A stretch of 64,000 nt of DNA from Liolophura sinensis (taxonomy: Eukaryota; Mollusca; Polyplacophora; Chitonida; Chitonidae): assembly GCF_032854445.1 (NCBI RefSeq), contig NC_088305.1, forward strand, positions 29,104,628-29,168,627. Reading direction: 5' to 3'. A model generated the notes under the pieces. The model searched no databases, was not told where the DNA came from, and saw only the letters and a program-made list of their open reading frames with translations. Numbering within the stretch: the first letter of the stretch is position 1; every line of letters begins with the position of its first letter. Position numbers and translations under genes: made by a program. Of the stretch, positions 49,001 to 58,800 are shown piece by piece.

Positions 49001-50466
49001 TTGCTTGACCGAACTCTTGTCCATATCTATAATCAGTCCATCCTGTAACTTTTACAGGTGGTCGAGAATGTCATCAGCACAGAGGACAAAGGTCCTTTCT
49101 GGCGGCACGCGCTACTTACTGTCACCATTGCCGCCGCCATCACGGGTGTCTCCATGATAACCGACTGCGTAGGAATTGTCATGGAGCTCAACGTAAGTAA
49201 AGTGTACCGATACAACATATTTTTTTCATCAGTTTTATAGAAACTCACGCGATCATGATGAAAATATTTTTTTTTTGTTTTGCTTGTTTTCCGAACATAA
49301 AAGACAACCGGTTACTGTTTGTATCAAATATTGTGAAAGTTTATTGTACATTGCATTACGCTACTTCTGAAGCGTTGCATGGCACCAGTTTGCAAAGACA
49401 AATATGTTTAAACGTCGTTCTTCACTTTGGATACACAAACAGATAGTCAAAGATTTTCTCCTAATCTCATTGAAGGGGCAGACATAGTGTCATATATTGG
49501 TAGCCTCTTTCTCGTTTGGTGATGTTTGATTGGAGCACACAAAATCCGCTGCATCTCTTTTTCTCTGATTTTCCTAAACACATAAAAATCAACGCACCTT
49601 GCATTCTCAGGCTCCAGCCTTACACACGCAGAAACCATTGCAACTCACATTCCCCGCTTCTCCACCTTGAACACGCAGAAACCATCGCAACTCACATTCC
49701 CCGCTTCTCCACCTTGAACACGCAGAAACCATCGCAACTCGCATTCTCCACTTCTCCACCTTGAACACTCAGAAACCATCGCAACTCGCATTCTCCACTT
49801 CTCCACCTTCAACACGCAGAAACCATCGCAACTCACATTCCCCGCTTCTCCACCTTGAACACGCAGAAACCATCGCAACTCGCATTCTCCACTTCTCCAC
49901 CTTGAACACTCAGAAACCATCGCAACTTACAATCTCCACTTCTCCCCTTGAATACTCAGAAATCATCGCAACTTACATTCTCCACTTCGCCCCTTGAACT
50001 CACAGAAACCAGCGTATCTGCGTTCACGCCATGTTGGATTCTAACCATGCACCTGAACCGTATGGATGTAAACAATCTCAGCAATACGCCGTGAAGAAAA
50101 TACATAAGCCTCTTGAAAAGTTTGAATTCTGTGAATCTACATACTATTTGATCACAATTTACATGTGTCATGACTTTCTACGCCTTTCTTTCTCAGGGAG
50201 TCCTGGTGGCGTCACCTTTAGCGTTTATCATCCCCGCTGTATGTGTTATTCAGCTGCGCACAGATCCGATTCTCAGCAAAGCGAATATTGGACCCTTGAT
50301 GGTGCTATTCTTCGGTCTCCTGTTAACAATGATTGGACTTTCTACGGTTGTCATGGAAATTTATCATGGTGTTTCTTGTAACCATGGTGAAGAAATGGCC
50401 TACTGTAAAGCTTCCAATAACATCCATTCTGTGACTCAACATATAACAAAGCGAGGTGTCAGCTAG
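34288..50466 (+). CDS. SLC38A11: SLC38-family neutral amino-acid transporter, SLC38A11-like, 12 exons
   Basis: Coding exons: 34288-34603, 35152-35226, 39075-39133, 41862-41937, 42568-42633, 43467-43558, 44393-44469, 45578-45648, 47021-47182, 47728-47840, 49058-49192 and 50197-50466. Every junction is GT..AG, phases agree and the sum is 1512 nt (503 residues plus stop). Hallmarks of the family are FINSIIGSGLIG (residues 95-106, TM1), PFAIRQAGLGVGILL, LPLSLYRNIDKLGK (~214-228), AIVCHHNSFVLYSSL (TM6), GGYLTFTGNTQGDILENFC, MMTYPLDCFVARE, DCVGIVMELN and a CNHGEEMAYC tail. SLC38 members carry neutral amino acids with Na+ at the plasma or lysosomal membrane; substrate here is inferred. The soluble N-terminus (~88 residues) is longer than in the vertebrate protein. 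Starts at M29, M34 or M88 are possible. Confidence 0.88.
35152..35226 (+). CDS. SLC38A11: SLC38A11-like, exon 2
   Basis: Residues 106-130, GMPFAIRQAGLGVGILLFLV and following, start of TM2. Acceptor TTGACAG, donor GTGAGT. Confidence 0.88.
35395..35790. repeat. (GACA)n microsatellite region, intron 2
   Basis: Dense GACA/CAGA repeats with GGAC and GGCA variants, purest at 35510-35635. The long minus-strand Cys/Leu/Ser/Val ORFs here are artefacts. Confidence 0.95.
35806..35935 (+). mobile_element. SINE tail fragment (family A-like), intron 2
   Basis: GGGCTCTTCGGTTTCCTACA, CCCATACATAAACTTGACCG, then AAGTGAAAACATTC and an (AATC)n tail. This matches the 3' half seen at 10.9 and 43.1 kb. Confidence 0.55.
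36690..37143. repeat. GACTGACTGGATGACAGACA-type array, intron 2
   Basis: Mixed GACT/GACA tetranucleotides in larger blocks. A ~150-bp block (GATTCAATGGATGACAG to GACACACTGACTG) is duplicated at 36775-36850 and 36895-36975. Confidence 0.9.
37727..37778. repeat. 13-bp tandem repeat
   Basis: AGACTGCGATCTC repeats about 3.5 times immediately left of the MITE-like element at 37783. Confidence 0.85.
37783..38826. mobile_element. MITE copy 2 with internal satellite, intron 2
   Basis: The left arm (AACAGAAAGTCTATTGGCTG, GTGATGCTAGAATATAATC) and the right arm (inverse of TCTGTTGTCTGAGTGATGC, then TTTTCTGTTACC) match the arms of MITE copy 1. The left interior up to about 37935 also aligns with copy 1 (GATTATTCTTTGAATAAGGC). 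The remaining interior is a ~22-bp tandem array. Confidence 0.8.
37938..38738. repeat. 21-23-bp satellite inside MITE copy 2, ~36 units
   Basis: Units are of the form TTGGACTAACAACATATTTT with GTG or GTT variants. The single-copy counterpart in MITE copy 1 is TTAGACTAACAGGATATTAT. A block of several variants is itself repeated (about 37995-38115, 38400-38520 and 38580-38700). Confidence 0.93.
39075..39133 (+). CDS. SLC38A11: SLC38A11-like, exon 3
   Basis: Residues 131-150, DYSVLLLIRAGNLSRTLSYQ, end of TM2 and loop. Acceptor TGTTTCAG, donor GTAAGA. It aligns with the human DFSLVLLIKGG segment. Confidence 0.88.
39490..39684. mobile_element. MITE copy 3, intron 3
   Basis: Inverted arms: left AAAAAGTCTGTTGTCTGAG, TGATGCC, ATATTCTGTTAT. 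The right arm is ATAACAGAACAAATTCTAGC then TTCACTCAAACAACAGAC. They match copies 1 and 2. Outer ends are eroded. Confidence 0.75.
39990..40115. repeat. Direct duplication with T-rich block, intron 3
   Basis: TTTTTTAATAATGAACAGAC then GCAACTAACT occurs twice, about 57 bp apart (from about 40026 and 40083), each after a T run. Confidence 0.8.
40116..41475. other. Intron 3 sequence, no further gene seen
   Basis: Short ORFs of 60-75 codons only. A dispersed repeat at 41372-41455 matches 28741-28830. Confidence 0.4.
41476..41830. repeat. 24-bp tandem array next to exon 4
   Basis: The unit is GTAGCTGTCCTATACGATGA then CGTT, 24 bp, about 14 copies with decay at the right end. Being 8 codons long it gives open frames on both strands. 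It ends about 30 bp before the exon 4 acceptor. Confidence 0.95.
41862..41937 (+). CDS. SLC38A11: SLC38A11-like, exon 4
   Basis: Residues 151-175, EMMFKVFGRAGFVLATLLQF and following, TM3. Acceptor GTTTCACAG, donor GTAAGT. Confidence 0.88.
42568..42633 (+). CDS. SLC38A11: SLC38A11-like, exon 5
   Basis: Residues 176-197, TMVSYNVVIGDTITKVLTRF and following. Acceptor CTGTTGCAG, donor GTAAGT. YNVVIGDT corresponds to the conserved YNII.GDT of the family. Confidence 0.9.
42690..42850 (+). mobile_element. SINE (family A), 3' part, intron 5
   Basis: GCAACCTGCGGATGGTTGC, ACCATAATGCTGGCCTCCG, AAGTGAAATATTCTTGAG and CACCAATCAAAC match the full copy at 7.3 kb in plus orientation. The tRNA head is missing. 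The small ORFs here are SINE-derived. Confidence 0.82.
42958..43215 (+). mobile_element. SINE with tRNA head, intron 5
   Basis: CATCTAACCATTACAAGGTC and B-box-like GCAGGTTCGAATCCAG are followed by TGACGGTTGGTGGTTTACTC, TCGCACAAGTGAAAACATTT and an AATGAAT-rich tail. Confidence 0.65.
43467..43558 (+). CDS. SLC38A11: SLC38A11-like, exon 6
   Basis: Residues 198-228, TM4 and LPLSLYRNIDKLGK, nearly identical to the vertebrate LPLSLYRNIAKLGK. Acceptor CTATCAG, donor GTAAAA. Confidence 0.92.
43570..44044. other. Intron 6 sequence, nothing recognised
   Basis: Contains an A run at 43756-43770. No repeat or exon was seen. Confidence 0.35.
44045..44335 (+). mobile_element. SINE (family B), intron 6
   Basis: A head with B-box-like GAGGTTCGATCCCTAG, a body with GACAGAGTGTGGTGTCCTAC and AAGTATTTCAGTGACAGCG, and a tail GAAAGAAACGTTAAACCCC. 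It ends about 60 bp before exon 7. Confidence 0.65.
44393..44469 (+). CDS. SLC38A11: SLC38A11-like, exon 7
   Basis: Residues 229-253 plus two bases: WSGLSILLTFFNIVVVYTRL and following, TM5. Acceptor CTCGTTTCAG, donor GTACGT. It reads in a frame different from the longest ORF at this place. It is chosen because it restores phase between exons 6 and 8 and supplies the expected helix. Confidence 0.82.
45330..45450 (+). mobile_element. SINE fragment (family B), intron 7
   Basis: TGTGACTGAGTGAGGTGTC, ATGTCTGGTGTCTTCGGC and GTGGTACTTATCCAGTGAG are the family B body. Head and tail are missing. A shorter fragment (GTGACTGGATGGGGCAACAC, GTCTGGTGTCTTCGG) follows at 45702-45740. Confidence 0.65.
45578..45648 (+). 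CDS. SLC38A11: SLC38A11-like, exon 8
   Basis: Residues 254-277, ending NNNIPQGLGLVGI, start of TM6. Acceptor ATTTCCAG, donor GTAAGC. Confidence 0.85.
45745..46085. repeat. ~27-bp tandem array, intron 8
   Basis: The unit is TCTGACACATTGCTAACGTG then ACGTTCC, 27 bp, about a dozen copies with variants. Confidence 0.92.
46140..46225 (-). mobile_element. SINE fragment (family A), intron 8
   Basis: GGTGGGAGGAAATCGGGCAG, GGGGAAACCCACGACCATCC match the middle of family A in minus orientation. Confidence 0.65.
46370..46490 (-). mobile_element. tRNA-like SINE head, intron 8
   Basis: Minus strand: GGCCTGTTGGTCGAGTGATA (A-box-like) and GCTGGTTCGAAACCGGCAG (B-box-like with a pairing T stem). It is longer than a normal tRNA between the boxes, so a SINE head or relic. 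Confidence 0.5.
47021..47182 (+). CDS. SLC38A11: SLC38A11-like, exon 9
   Basis: Residues 278-331, AIVCHHNSFVLYSSL, then TM7 and GGYLTFTGNTQ. The CHHNSF motif is the strongest family marker. Acceptor TTTTTAG, donor GTAAGC. Confidence 0.92.
47515..47705. repeat. (AATC/AGTC)n degenerate microsatellite, intron 9
   Basis: CAATCAGTCAGTCAGTC and CAATCAATCAATCAGTC motifs with interruptions, ending about 20 bp before exon 10. Confidence 0.85.
47728..47840 (+). CDS. SLC38A11: SLC38A11-like, exon 10
   Basis: Residues 332-369, GDILENFCLDDDLANVARL, then TM8 with MMTYPLDCFVARE. Acceptor ATCTCAG, donor GTAAGT. Confidence 0.92.
48391..48534. mobile_element. 144-bp foldback (hairpin) element, intron 10
   Basis: TTTAACACCTTCGTCTTGGT at the left pairs with ACCAAGACGAAGGTGTTAAA at the right. 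Pairing continues inward through GTTGCGTAACC / GGTTACGCAAC and GATACC / GGTATC for about 65 bp per arm, leaving a ~10-bp loop. TTAA at both tips could be a target duplication (piggyBac-like), but it is palindromic and so not decisive. Confidence 0.88.
49058..49192 (+). CDS. SLC38A11: SLC38A11-like, exon 11
   Basis: Residues 370-414, VVENVISTEDKGPFWRHALL, then TM9 ending DCVGIVMELN. Acceptor TTTTACAG, donor GTAAGT. Confidence 0.9.
49622..50005. repeat. 47-bp tandem array, 8 copies, intron 11
   Basis: The unit includes CGCAGAAACCATCGCAACTC, then CATTCCCCGCTTCTCCACC, then TTGAACA, at 47-bp spacing. CGCATTCTCCAC and CACATTCCCCGC variants alternate. Confidence 0.94.
50197..50466 (+). CDS. SLC38A11: SLC38A11-like, exon 12 (last)
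   Basis: Residues 415-503 and TAG: GVLVASPLAFIIPAVCVIQL (TM10), TM11 (IGPLMVLFFGLLLTMIG) and a short outer tail with CNHGEEMAYC. Acceptor TTTCTCAG. Confidence 0.9.
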   Translation, partial: GVLVASPLAFIIPAVCVIQLRTDPILSKANIGPLMVLFFGLLLTMIGLSTVVMEIYHGVSCNHGEEMAYCKASNNIHSVTQHITKRGVS

Positions 50467-50769
50467 CGGAAACGACATGATAATGTTTAGCTGTTGAAAT
50501 TAAGTGTCTGTAATTTGGTGTGTGGTAACGAAATATCTGACACAGTCTGTTGATTATGATGTAATTGCATTTCGTGTTGAAATCGGTTTTTGCAAACGGC
50601 AGATTGCATGTGAAATGTAGGCTGGGCATAAACAGGTTTCTGCGCGCCGTCGAGAAAGGAGAAGTTATAAAGGAGTGACAGTTACGCTACTCCTACTGAT
50701 CCACAAAACGCCAAAAGGTGTTATACTCCATTCGAGGGTGATGTTGCCAGAATGTAGTACCCAGAAGCA

Positions 50770-50775
50770 AATAAA
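50770..50775 (+). terminator. Poly(A) signal AATAAA of the transporter
   Basis: AATAAA 304 bp after the stop codon on the plus strand, the first canonical signal seen downstream of exon 12. Confidence 0.55.
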
Positions 50776-51019
50776 GTTAAATCAGAGGTTTCATTTACTT
50801 TATACCAGAAAATTCTAAAACACCAGACATCTTGTTTTCTTTGCTTATCTGCAAATAGTCTGACAAGGCAAGAATTAGCGGCAGATCTGAATGACCAGCT
50901 GTACAATTACCCCAGTAATATGCCCTTTTCCTGAGGCATTGCCCAGTTCTCTCTTCTAGCATTCAGCTATCATAGGGTAACGCATTGCCCCAATAACGAG
51001 TTGCTTCTAGTTTCGTATC

Positions 51020-51540
51020 TGGTATACATTCTCTGCGGCACTGCTACAGCAATGAGTAACTTTCCGTATCACAGCGTCGGTGAAGGTACGTTTACCACAG
51101 GTATGGTATGCTGAATTATTGAGGTTCCTCCTGTAGCACAACCCCTGTAAAGATACATGCACATGCATTTCTGCGGTATTCCTAAAGAGATAAGCCATCT
51201 CCGCAGCACTGACTTAGTGAAGGTACATTGTTCTGTGCTTACAGGTATTGCATGCTACTTAAATGAGCCTTCTTCTGTTGTATTGTCCTTGTAAATGGAC
51301 TTTTTCTGCTGCATTCCTGCAGAAATGAACCATCTCCGTAGCACTGACTTAGTCAAGGTACATTGTACGTTTTCTGGAGGTATTGCATGCCATATAAATG
51401 AGCCGTCTTCCGTAGCATTGACTCGGTGAAGATACGTGTGCACTTTCTGTGGAACTGCTACAGCATTGAAGCATCTTTTGTTGTACAGTGAAGATGGGTT
51501 TCCTTCGGACCTGTCCCACTGTAGGAACCACCATCCGTAG
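51020..51540. repeat. Degenerate tandem repeat
   Basis: CATCTCCGCAGCACTGACTT, AGTGAAGGTACATTG and GGTATTGCATGC recur several times between 51050 and 51480 with diverged spacing. No ORF of note. Confidence 0.65.
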
Positions 51541-52089
51541 AATTAAAATCACGGATGAGCAGGCCATATACACATTCTATACTTCAGACATTCAATATAT
51601 TTCCATTTATAGAAATCACATACTGTGCTTCCACAACCAATTAATCAACGACTGAAGAACAGTGAACAATTTCCTGTCAGATTCAGCGCTAAAAAACAAC
51701 ACGTCTTTTGTACTTTCAGCCTCATGGATTTGTGAACAGAGGAGTTTTGAGTTCGAACTCCCAAATGTTAGGTAAATTCCATTGACATTAATATACCGAT
51801 CACCTGTCGCGATATGTTCTTGATACTCAAATGACATCCGTTTCCTTCAGGAAATTCTTTAATTTCACAGAATGGTTCGTCTTATCTAAATAACTTTTTG
51901 TGAAACATTTCCAGGCGCACATGTTATAACAAACATATTCAAAAATAGTTGCCCAACATTTCCGACAGGTCACATGGTACAGCGGGATGCTTTGTACCTT
52001 CAAAAAGAAAAGAGTGCCAACTCGAAACTTTCCAGTTGTATTCAAACCATTATCTGTATGGAGTGTATTGTATAGGCGTTGTGTGATTT

Positions 52090-52350
52090 TCAAATATATT
52101 TATTTCGTTTGTTTATTTATTTATTTATTCCCTTGGTTTTTACGTCACACTAACGAAACATTTATTTAAACGACTGCAGTGGGATTTTATCCGTGGCAGA
52201 AATCAGGTGACACCCGAATGGAGGATACCACCGCGCCTTGCCAAGAATATGAAAAGCTTTATGACGTACGCAGCAGTAGTACCAGCGCGCGTTGGATTCG
52301 AACTTTCAAACCAATAGACCCACGGTTGCTAGACTTCCGAGGGGACCCAT
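52090..52350 (-). mobile_element. SINE with (TTTA)n tail
   Basis: A plus-strand TTTATTTATTTATTTATTC tail on the left, GGTTTTTACGTCACACTAAC, then on the right the inverse B-box-like GTTGGATTCGAACTTTC. The orientation is minus. Confidence 0.5.
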
Positions 52351-53927
52351 CCAACTTCTCCATGTCAGCTTATATCATGTATATATATAATTTTACATTT
52401 GTTTTTCCTGTGAACAAAAACTCTCAAAAAACGGTTAACATTTCCATTGGCTTAAATTTATAAATGTACCAAAGCAATAACCGTTGATGACGTGCATTGG
52501 ATATTCATTATAACTACTCGCTTAAAGTTTAACATTGGGCTCTCGAGATATAATAATAATTAAAAACGCCACGTATTTTTTCCAGTACAAGCGAAAAATG
52601 CATGAAGCATATTGGAAAGAAAAGGAAGCATAGCAAGCGGAAGGAGGTATTGCAGTAAGACGACTAAACAACCTATTGCTGGCATGGCACGGTCACTTTC
52701 AGACAGAGAGCAATTGTGACAACTGTCAGTCATCGGTAAATCGCAAACTGGGTCATCTTACATAAAGTTATTCCGACAGAAAGAAGACAACTTAGTGATA
52801 TTCACCAACCCGGATATTGGTATACAAAGTCATCATGGTGGTTATGCAGTCCGGACAGTGTTGACTCCTGATATAGTTACACATAGAAACATTACATTTA
52901 CGATTAATGAATTTCTTCATGATTTCTGAATTATTTTGTACTTGGCACAGAAATGACAGACCCTGACTCAAACTCCCGATCTCCCCGTCCCAAAACATTG
53001 ACCTCACAGTCATCTACAATGCATGTACTTCAAATGCAATACTTCAAATGACAAAGTTATTGTTTGAACAATGAGGGAAGTCGTGTCCCAAAAAGACCAT
53101 TTAGGGAAAGGGAGTCCTGTTTTAATCAATTCTTTGGCACAATTTTATTCATTTCTAAACCATGAGTTGAAGGGGTTCACACCTGCATCAGATGGACCGA
53201 AATGATCATGGATCATTTCCCGTTACATGCTGTGACTGAAGCATTAATAACGATACTAAACTTGACAATTTCAAACATAAACACTCATAAAAATGTCCCA
53301 GTAAAATATAACCTAACGCAAGATGGCCCAATATGACAAGAACAATACGACAAGGTCTGGACACATACTCCGTAACAGCGCATGTGCCTCTCTCTACGCT
53401 CATTTCACGTCATTGCCACCATGCGCTAGACAAGCTTGGCCTTTGAAGCCTGTGTGATGCACGTAGGCTTGTTAAGGCTTATCTTCACCGCTCCTTCCCT
53501 CGCGCGGAATTACCTAATCAGTATAAAAGCGTGCCAGATGTTGGTTAGAATGATATTGTGCATACTTGAGATAAAGGGAATGACAGTGTATAACGTATTA
53601 TTACACAGGTTGAGACAAACACGATGTGTTTTCTGATATCACTTCCTGCCTCATCACCGTGACCCCAGTGACCTCGGCGGTGTTCAAGATTTCTGTACAA
53701 AATTTGCCAGTGATGGCAGTGATGTAAAGCGAACGTAGAGAGCAGCATATACCCTATAAGGAGTATGCTCTCGACATCGTGAAACGTTGACATTCCAACT
53801 TAACACTAGTACGTTTCATTATATACAGTTTCGTATGTTCTCCCATTCACAAACCTCTATAATGTTTGTGAAATTGTCAAATTATATCACATCCCCAGTT
53901 AAAATTCTGTCGATCCGGAATATATAT
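52351..53927. other. Intergenic, no gene seen
   Basis: Only short ORFs. No repeats recognised. Confidence 0.4.
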
Positions 53928-53990
53928 GTATGCTTGGGGTTGAACGTCGCGCTTAACAATTTTTCAGTGATATGACGACGAAGTCATTAA
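53928..53990 (-). mobile_element. SINE tail fragment (family B)
   Basis: GGGGTTGAACGTCGCGCTTA, ACAATTTTTCAGTGATATG is the inverse of the family B 3' end. Confidence 0.65.
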
Positions 53991-55124
53991 GTGTGTGAAT
54001 ATATACCGTGTTTTAATATAAGCGATTAATTAATTCCTGTCTAAAACAGAAGCTATATGATGTATGTAGGCAGTGCAATAACAACATAATACTGATGTCA
54101 GGCGATAAGACACTGCTGTGTTGTAGCTATTTGCCACATTAGGCCTATATATGCATACCTCATATCGAAACACTATATAATTGCTAATTTACACATCTGA
54201 ATGAACGTCTAAGATAAAAGTTTGCAAGGTAAAAGTCTAAAAGTTAGTTTTTGGCACCGGAACTTAAGATTTTTATTTGCCTTCAGGTTACACTGATGAG
54301 GTGGTTTTAAATTTTGACTAAATCAGAAATAGTAATCGGCCCCTGAAGTTTAGCATTGTCGTAAACAACTCTGAAACACGGTTTCCATTCTTAATCAGAA
54401 ATAAAGCTTGTTCATCCCTTCATATATGTAACAGGTGATTTCACCTACGTAATTTAATTCCAGGTGAAGCCATTTAAAAGATTGAAACCCCTCGCAACTA
54501 ACTTTAATCCTTGAGGGATCAAAGTGGCCGTGCACATGAACACACAACAAAGTTAACTAATCAGCTTAATCTTCAATTAACCTTACCGCGTTCAGGAAAC
54601 GCCAAGAAACGCCATCATTCTGGGAAACATTGATCAGTAAAGTTAAAAGAGGAATAATTTTGTCACGGTGTCTGGTGCCAGGCAATTCTCCTGTGAATTT
54701 TTTTCTCTTGTCTAACTAGGTCGAACTTTGTATAGTTCTATATCTTTATACAGTAGCTTAACGGACAGGTTATTAGCAACATCACTCAACAAATGCTTCA
54801 CAAGAAATATGTTCATTACAAAGAAAATGTTCATTAGAAAGAAAATGTTTTCAGCAAAAAAAACCCGTCATTTTATTGTCAGCTAGGAAATTTTATTCGA
54901 AAATATTTCAACTACAATGAAAAAAATTCCGATGAAACGTTTTTAAAAAGAAATATCACCCCTCCCCCCCCAAAAAAAACAACTGCAATAATGTTGTCAA
55001 AAATGGACGTAATCGACCGAAACAAACTTAAATCCAACAAACCAAGAACATAACCCAACTAAAATCGCTGTAATGACACACTCTACTGCCTTACGGAATA
55101 TATTAGTCAATTTTACACTACTTT
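53991..55124. other. AT-rich intergenic, no gene seen
   Basis: A-rich around 54780-54990. TAGGCCTA at 54140. Nothing else recognised. Confidence 0.4.
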
Positions 55125-55240
55125 CGATTTATTTATTTGACTGGTGTTCTACGCCGTACTCAAAAATATTTCACATACACAACAATGGGGGGAAACCGGG
55201 CAGCGACCTGAGGAAACCGGAGACCTTCCGCAGACTTTAA
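55125..55240 (-). mobile_element. SINE tail fragment (family A)
   Basis: GACTGGTGTTCTACGCCGTA, CTCAAAAATATTTCAC and GGGGGGAAACCGGGCAG match the 3' half of family A in minus orientation. Confidence 0.72.
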
Positions 55241-55289
55241 ATTTGAAAAAAAAAAAACCGACTCAACGGTGTAAAACCATTTCTTATTT

Positions 55290-55838
55290 TTGGTTCAATT
55301 TAGGGGGAATACATATAGTCAATATGACTATATCACATGTACTATAGCTCATGAAATACTGCTTTTTTGGCATGACTTGGCGTATTCACCAAACATAACA
55401 AAATCCCACACAAAACACGAATTTCTTAAAAAATTCAACAATGAGGAGTTTATTAAATGTTGTATAATACAGATGCTGACATGGAGATACGATTACCTGG
55501 TATGTGCTTATACTGTACAAAGGATTACAATCGGCTCCCATGAAAACACGTGCCGTCTACATTATGTAACACAGTATTACACTGGCCGATTTATATGTAC
55601 AGCGCCATCTACAGTCAACGTCAAGAACAGCAGACCTATTTACAATAATAATAATAATAATAGACCTATTTACAATAATAATAATAATAATAATAGACTT
55701 ATCTCAGTTGCACAAAGGGTAACACTGTACACAGAAAAACAAAAACAAGAAATCATACAACTATCGACATATTATATCGATAAAAACAGGGATGCTGCGC
55801 TTGAAGGACTATATTATCCTGAACAGTATTTCATATGA
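55290..55838 (+). CDS. Doubtful 182-codon ORF with Asn repeats
   Basis: An open frame in AT-rich DNA, including two (AAT)n runs (55645-55694) that read as RPIYNNNNNN twice. No domain, no signal peptide and no splice partner are evident. It may be a decayed element or chance. No function is proposed. Confidence 0.12.
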   Translation: MVQFRGNTYSQYDYITCTIAHEILLFWHDLAYSPNITKSHTKHEFLKKFNNEEFIKCCIIQMLTWRYDYLVCAYTVQRITIGSHENTCRLHYVTQYYTGRFICTAPSTVNVKNSRPIYNNNNNNRPIYNNNNNNNRLISVAQRVTLYTEKQKQEIIQLSTYYIDKNRDAALEGLYYPEQYFI

Positions 55839-58800
55839 CTGACAAATACTTCATGACGTTGCTGAAGAGAGCAAAGGAGCTATCGGCGGAACTTCGCCAT
55901 ATGGGAAAGTGCAAATGATGAGTGAATGTGACCATCCCCCCTCCCCCTCCAGGAGAACACATACTGTGTCGTGAATTTAAACACAGCAGATATACAAAAT
56001 ATATACGCTGTGCTGAAATCGAGTTTCCTGGACTGATTGTGCGACACCACGCGTAAAAGGGTAAACAGTCGCCCATAGTAAAAACAGTTTTCCGTAACAA
56101 TTATTCTCAGTTTTAAAAACGAAACCGAAAGTTAACTGCAAGTTCGTGATAAGCTTTACCTATAGTTTCGCCATTCCGGGACTATTAGAGTACATCCGTT
56201 GGCGTGATTAATGAGAGATTGAACACTTCTTCAGCTTACAACATTATTATGGGTTCCGGGCCTCATCAGCAGAATAAAAGGTTCAGTGAGATTAGCTGGC
56301 AAAAGATCAAAAGAACTAATCAGTTACTGTAAGATTTCGACCACAGACGGACGATTCATTGATAAGGATAGTCGGAATATCGTCTAGGATTTGCCGTGCA
56401 ACAGTACTGACCAATCAGCAACTGATATACTTGTAAAAAAAAAAACAGAAAAAAAAAATTTGCCGACTGTTCAGTTTCGCTTTGCTAAACCTATAAACCC
56501 CGAATAAATTACTTCAATCAAATCATACACAAAGATATATAACGAAACACACAAATAATATTTAATTAAAAACGTGTATAAAAAACACAGAGCCGCTATA
56601 GGTTTTGTATCCTAGATACATTTTGATAAATAGTTACCGTCACTAAAATAAAACATCTAGCGGTTTCTGTGGAGCAAATCATGTTACCAAGTACTTCCAC
56701 GATCGTACGCAGCTTCAGTTATTTAGTATCTTTAGTTGGAAACCGTAAAATTTAAAAGTAAAAAAAATATTCAGCTTCCAAGAGATGTCAGGTAGTAGAA
56801 CACTTGCAACGTGTCCTACATCTGTAATTTCACGAACGCAGGGACGCATCTTCCATTATTATACAATACATAAGAAAGTATTAAGCCCACCATTACATTT
56901 ATTTATTTGTTTGTTTGTTTGGAGTTTAACGCCCTACTCAAGTATATTTCTGCACCATTAAAGTGTATCGGGCCAGGATCCTTATCTGCGCTGCATTCTA
57001 CATTGTTGGTGAAACTTACTATTCCACATTACTTAACCATTTAAAATCGATTACTGGAGAATGTTATTGGAATTATTGTTGTTGTTGTTGAAGATGGCGT
57101 ACTCCCTGATCGCTTGATGGAGTTTTGAAATTAATGGTTAGCCGTGGCGGCTATTGTTTATCTTGGAAACGATTCTTGATGACTAAAAAAATATTAATAA
57201 ACCGTCTGGATAGACATACTATCTCTCTCTCTCTCTTGCAATTGAGAGCACGTTGTTGAGCTCAGCCCACTTCAGAAGTAAAAAACAAAATTCTCAAAAT
57301 TGCGAGCATGTCAAAACTGTTACACGATCATAAAAAATCCATCCTGAAATTCGTTATGGTTTAAAACATTTTCCGACGTACGGAAATACGAACTTCTTGA
57401 AAGAAGAAACACCTTTGTTTATAGAAAATAACTGCTAAAAGGTAATTTTCTGCAAAGAATAGCCAATGCAGCGATGCTGACACATTTCAAAATTTCATTT
57501 CATGGCACGTGAATTAAACGTCCAGTATACACAACAATCACCATATGATGTATACCTCATACACAGAACGCCCACGGTTCCACGGAACATAAACGTGACA
57601 ACAATGGCTGACAGTAATTATAGGCAACTGTCATGTAGTTTCGACATAACATTAAAATGAAACTTAATACATTTTGGTTGCATTGAAAGATATGTAAGAC
57701 GAAACATGGTGATAAAGTCAGCAGTAGATAATGTAACTGAAAATAAAACAAAGTACAGGAAAACTAAAGGCATGTTTCCTTCAACTTAAAACATGCTGAG
57801 GTAAACATAAGAGATAAAAGTTAACAGCAGTTAAGAGAAAACGCTCACAAAAAAATATTTCTATATGCTTAATTGTTGAAATTTTAATACGCTGGTCTCA
57901 TCATAGCACTTACGTGTTGAAGACTTAAACAACATGGGTTTAAATTTCTACACAAATGGGCTTGTTGTATCGGCCCCTGAAGTATTACAATAATACACTT
58001 AGTCTTCACTTAATATCGCGAACAACAAAACCATTCAAGACGCATTTCTGAAGATAACCGCACGCGGTATTGCAAAATGGAATCGTCCAGAGAGTTGGCT
58101 AACACAGCCAGAGCACTCAGCAATGCTAATATTAGTCACCCAATGTGCAGAATCCTGGAGGCATTTCCACAAATTCATTCTGACTCAAGCCAAAATTTGA
58201 AATACGATTTTTGATCATTCTGTTGGGCCCTATAGAAACTAACATTTTCAAATCCTCATACATATTTATATCAAGGCAAATGTGTGTAAAAATTTTCCAG
58301 CACCAAAAATGTAAGAATTATTGTAAGCTTTACAATTCTGAGTGGCGTCAGAAATGCCATGTTGGAGTCGGCTACACAGGCTTATTTCTCTGCGGATCGT
58401 AAATGATGAAATCCTTCATAAATAATTTCCCTGACAACTGATTGAGCTATAGGTTTTTCAAAATCTGGGCTCGTTTCACAAAATTTCGTAAATCGTTATG
58501 TCGTAAATGACCTCTAAACCATGTGGCTCGTGTAACGTAGGCAAGATGATTTATGGGAAGCAAGTTAGGAAAAAATGGCAACACGGATATACCCATTACT
58601 TATCCTGCCATTCTCACTCTATAAAGCAGTTCGAATATTACAATGTTCACATCCACTTTTCAACTAGGTTTAAAATTTTGAAACACTGATATTGTGAACT
58701 GTCAAATTTTTGAAGCAACTGAACATATGAAATTTAAAACTGAGGAAATGCTGCATGAACAACGGTGACGTGGAAATGTAAGGAGACTTTACGGCTGGGA

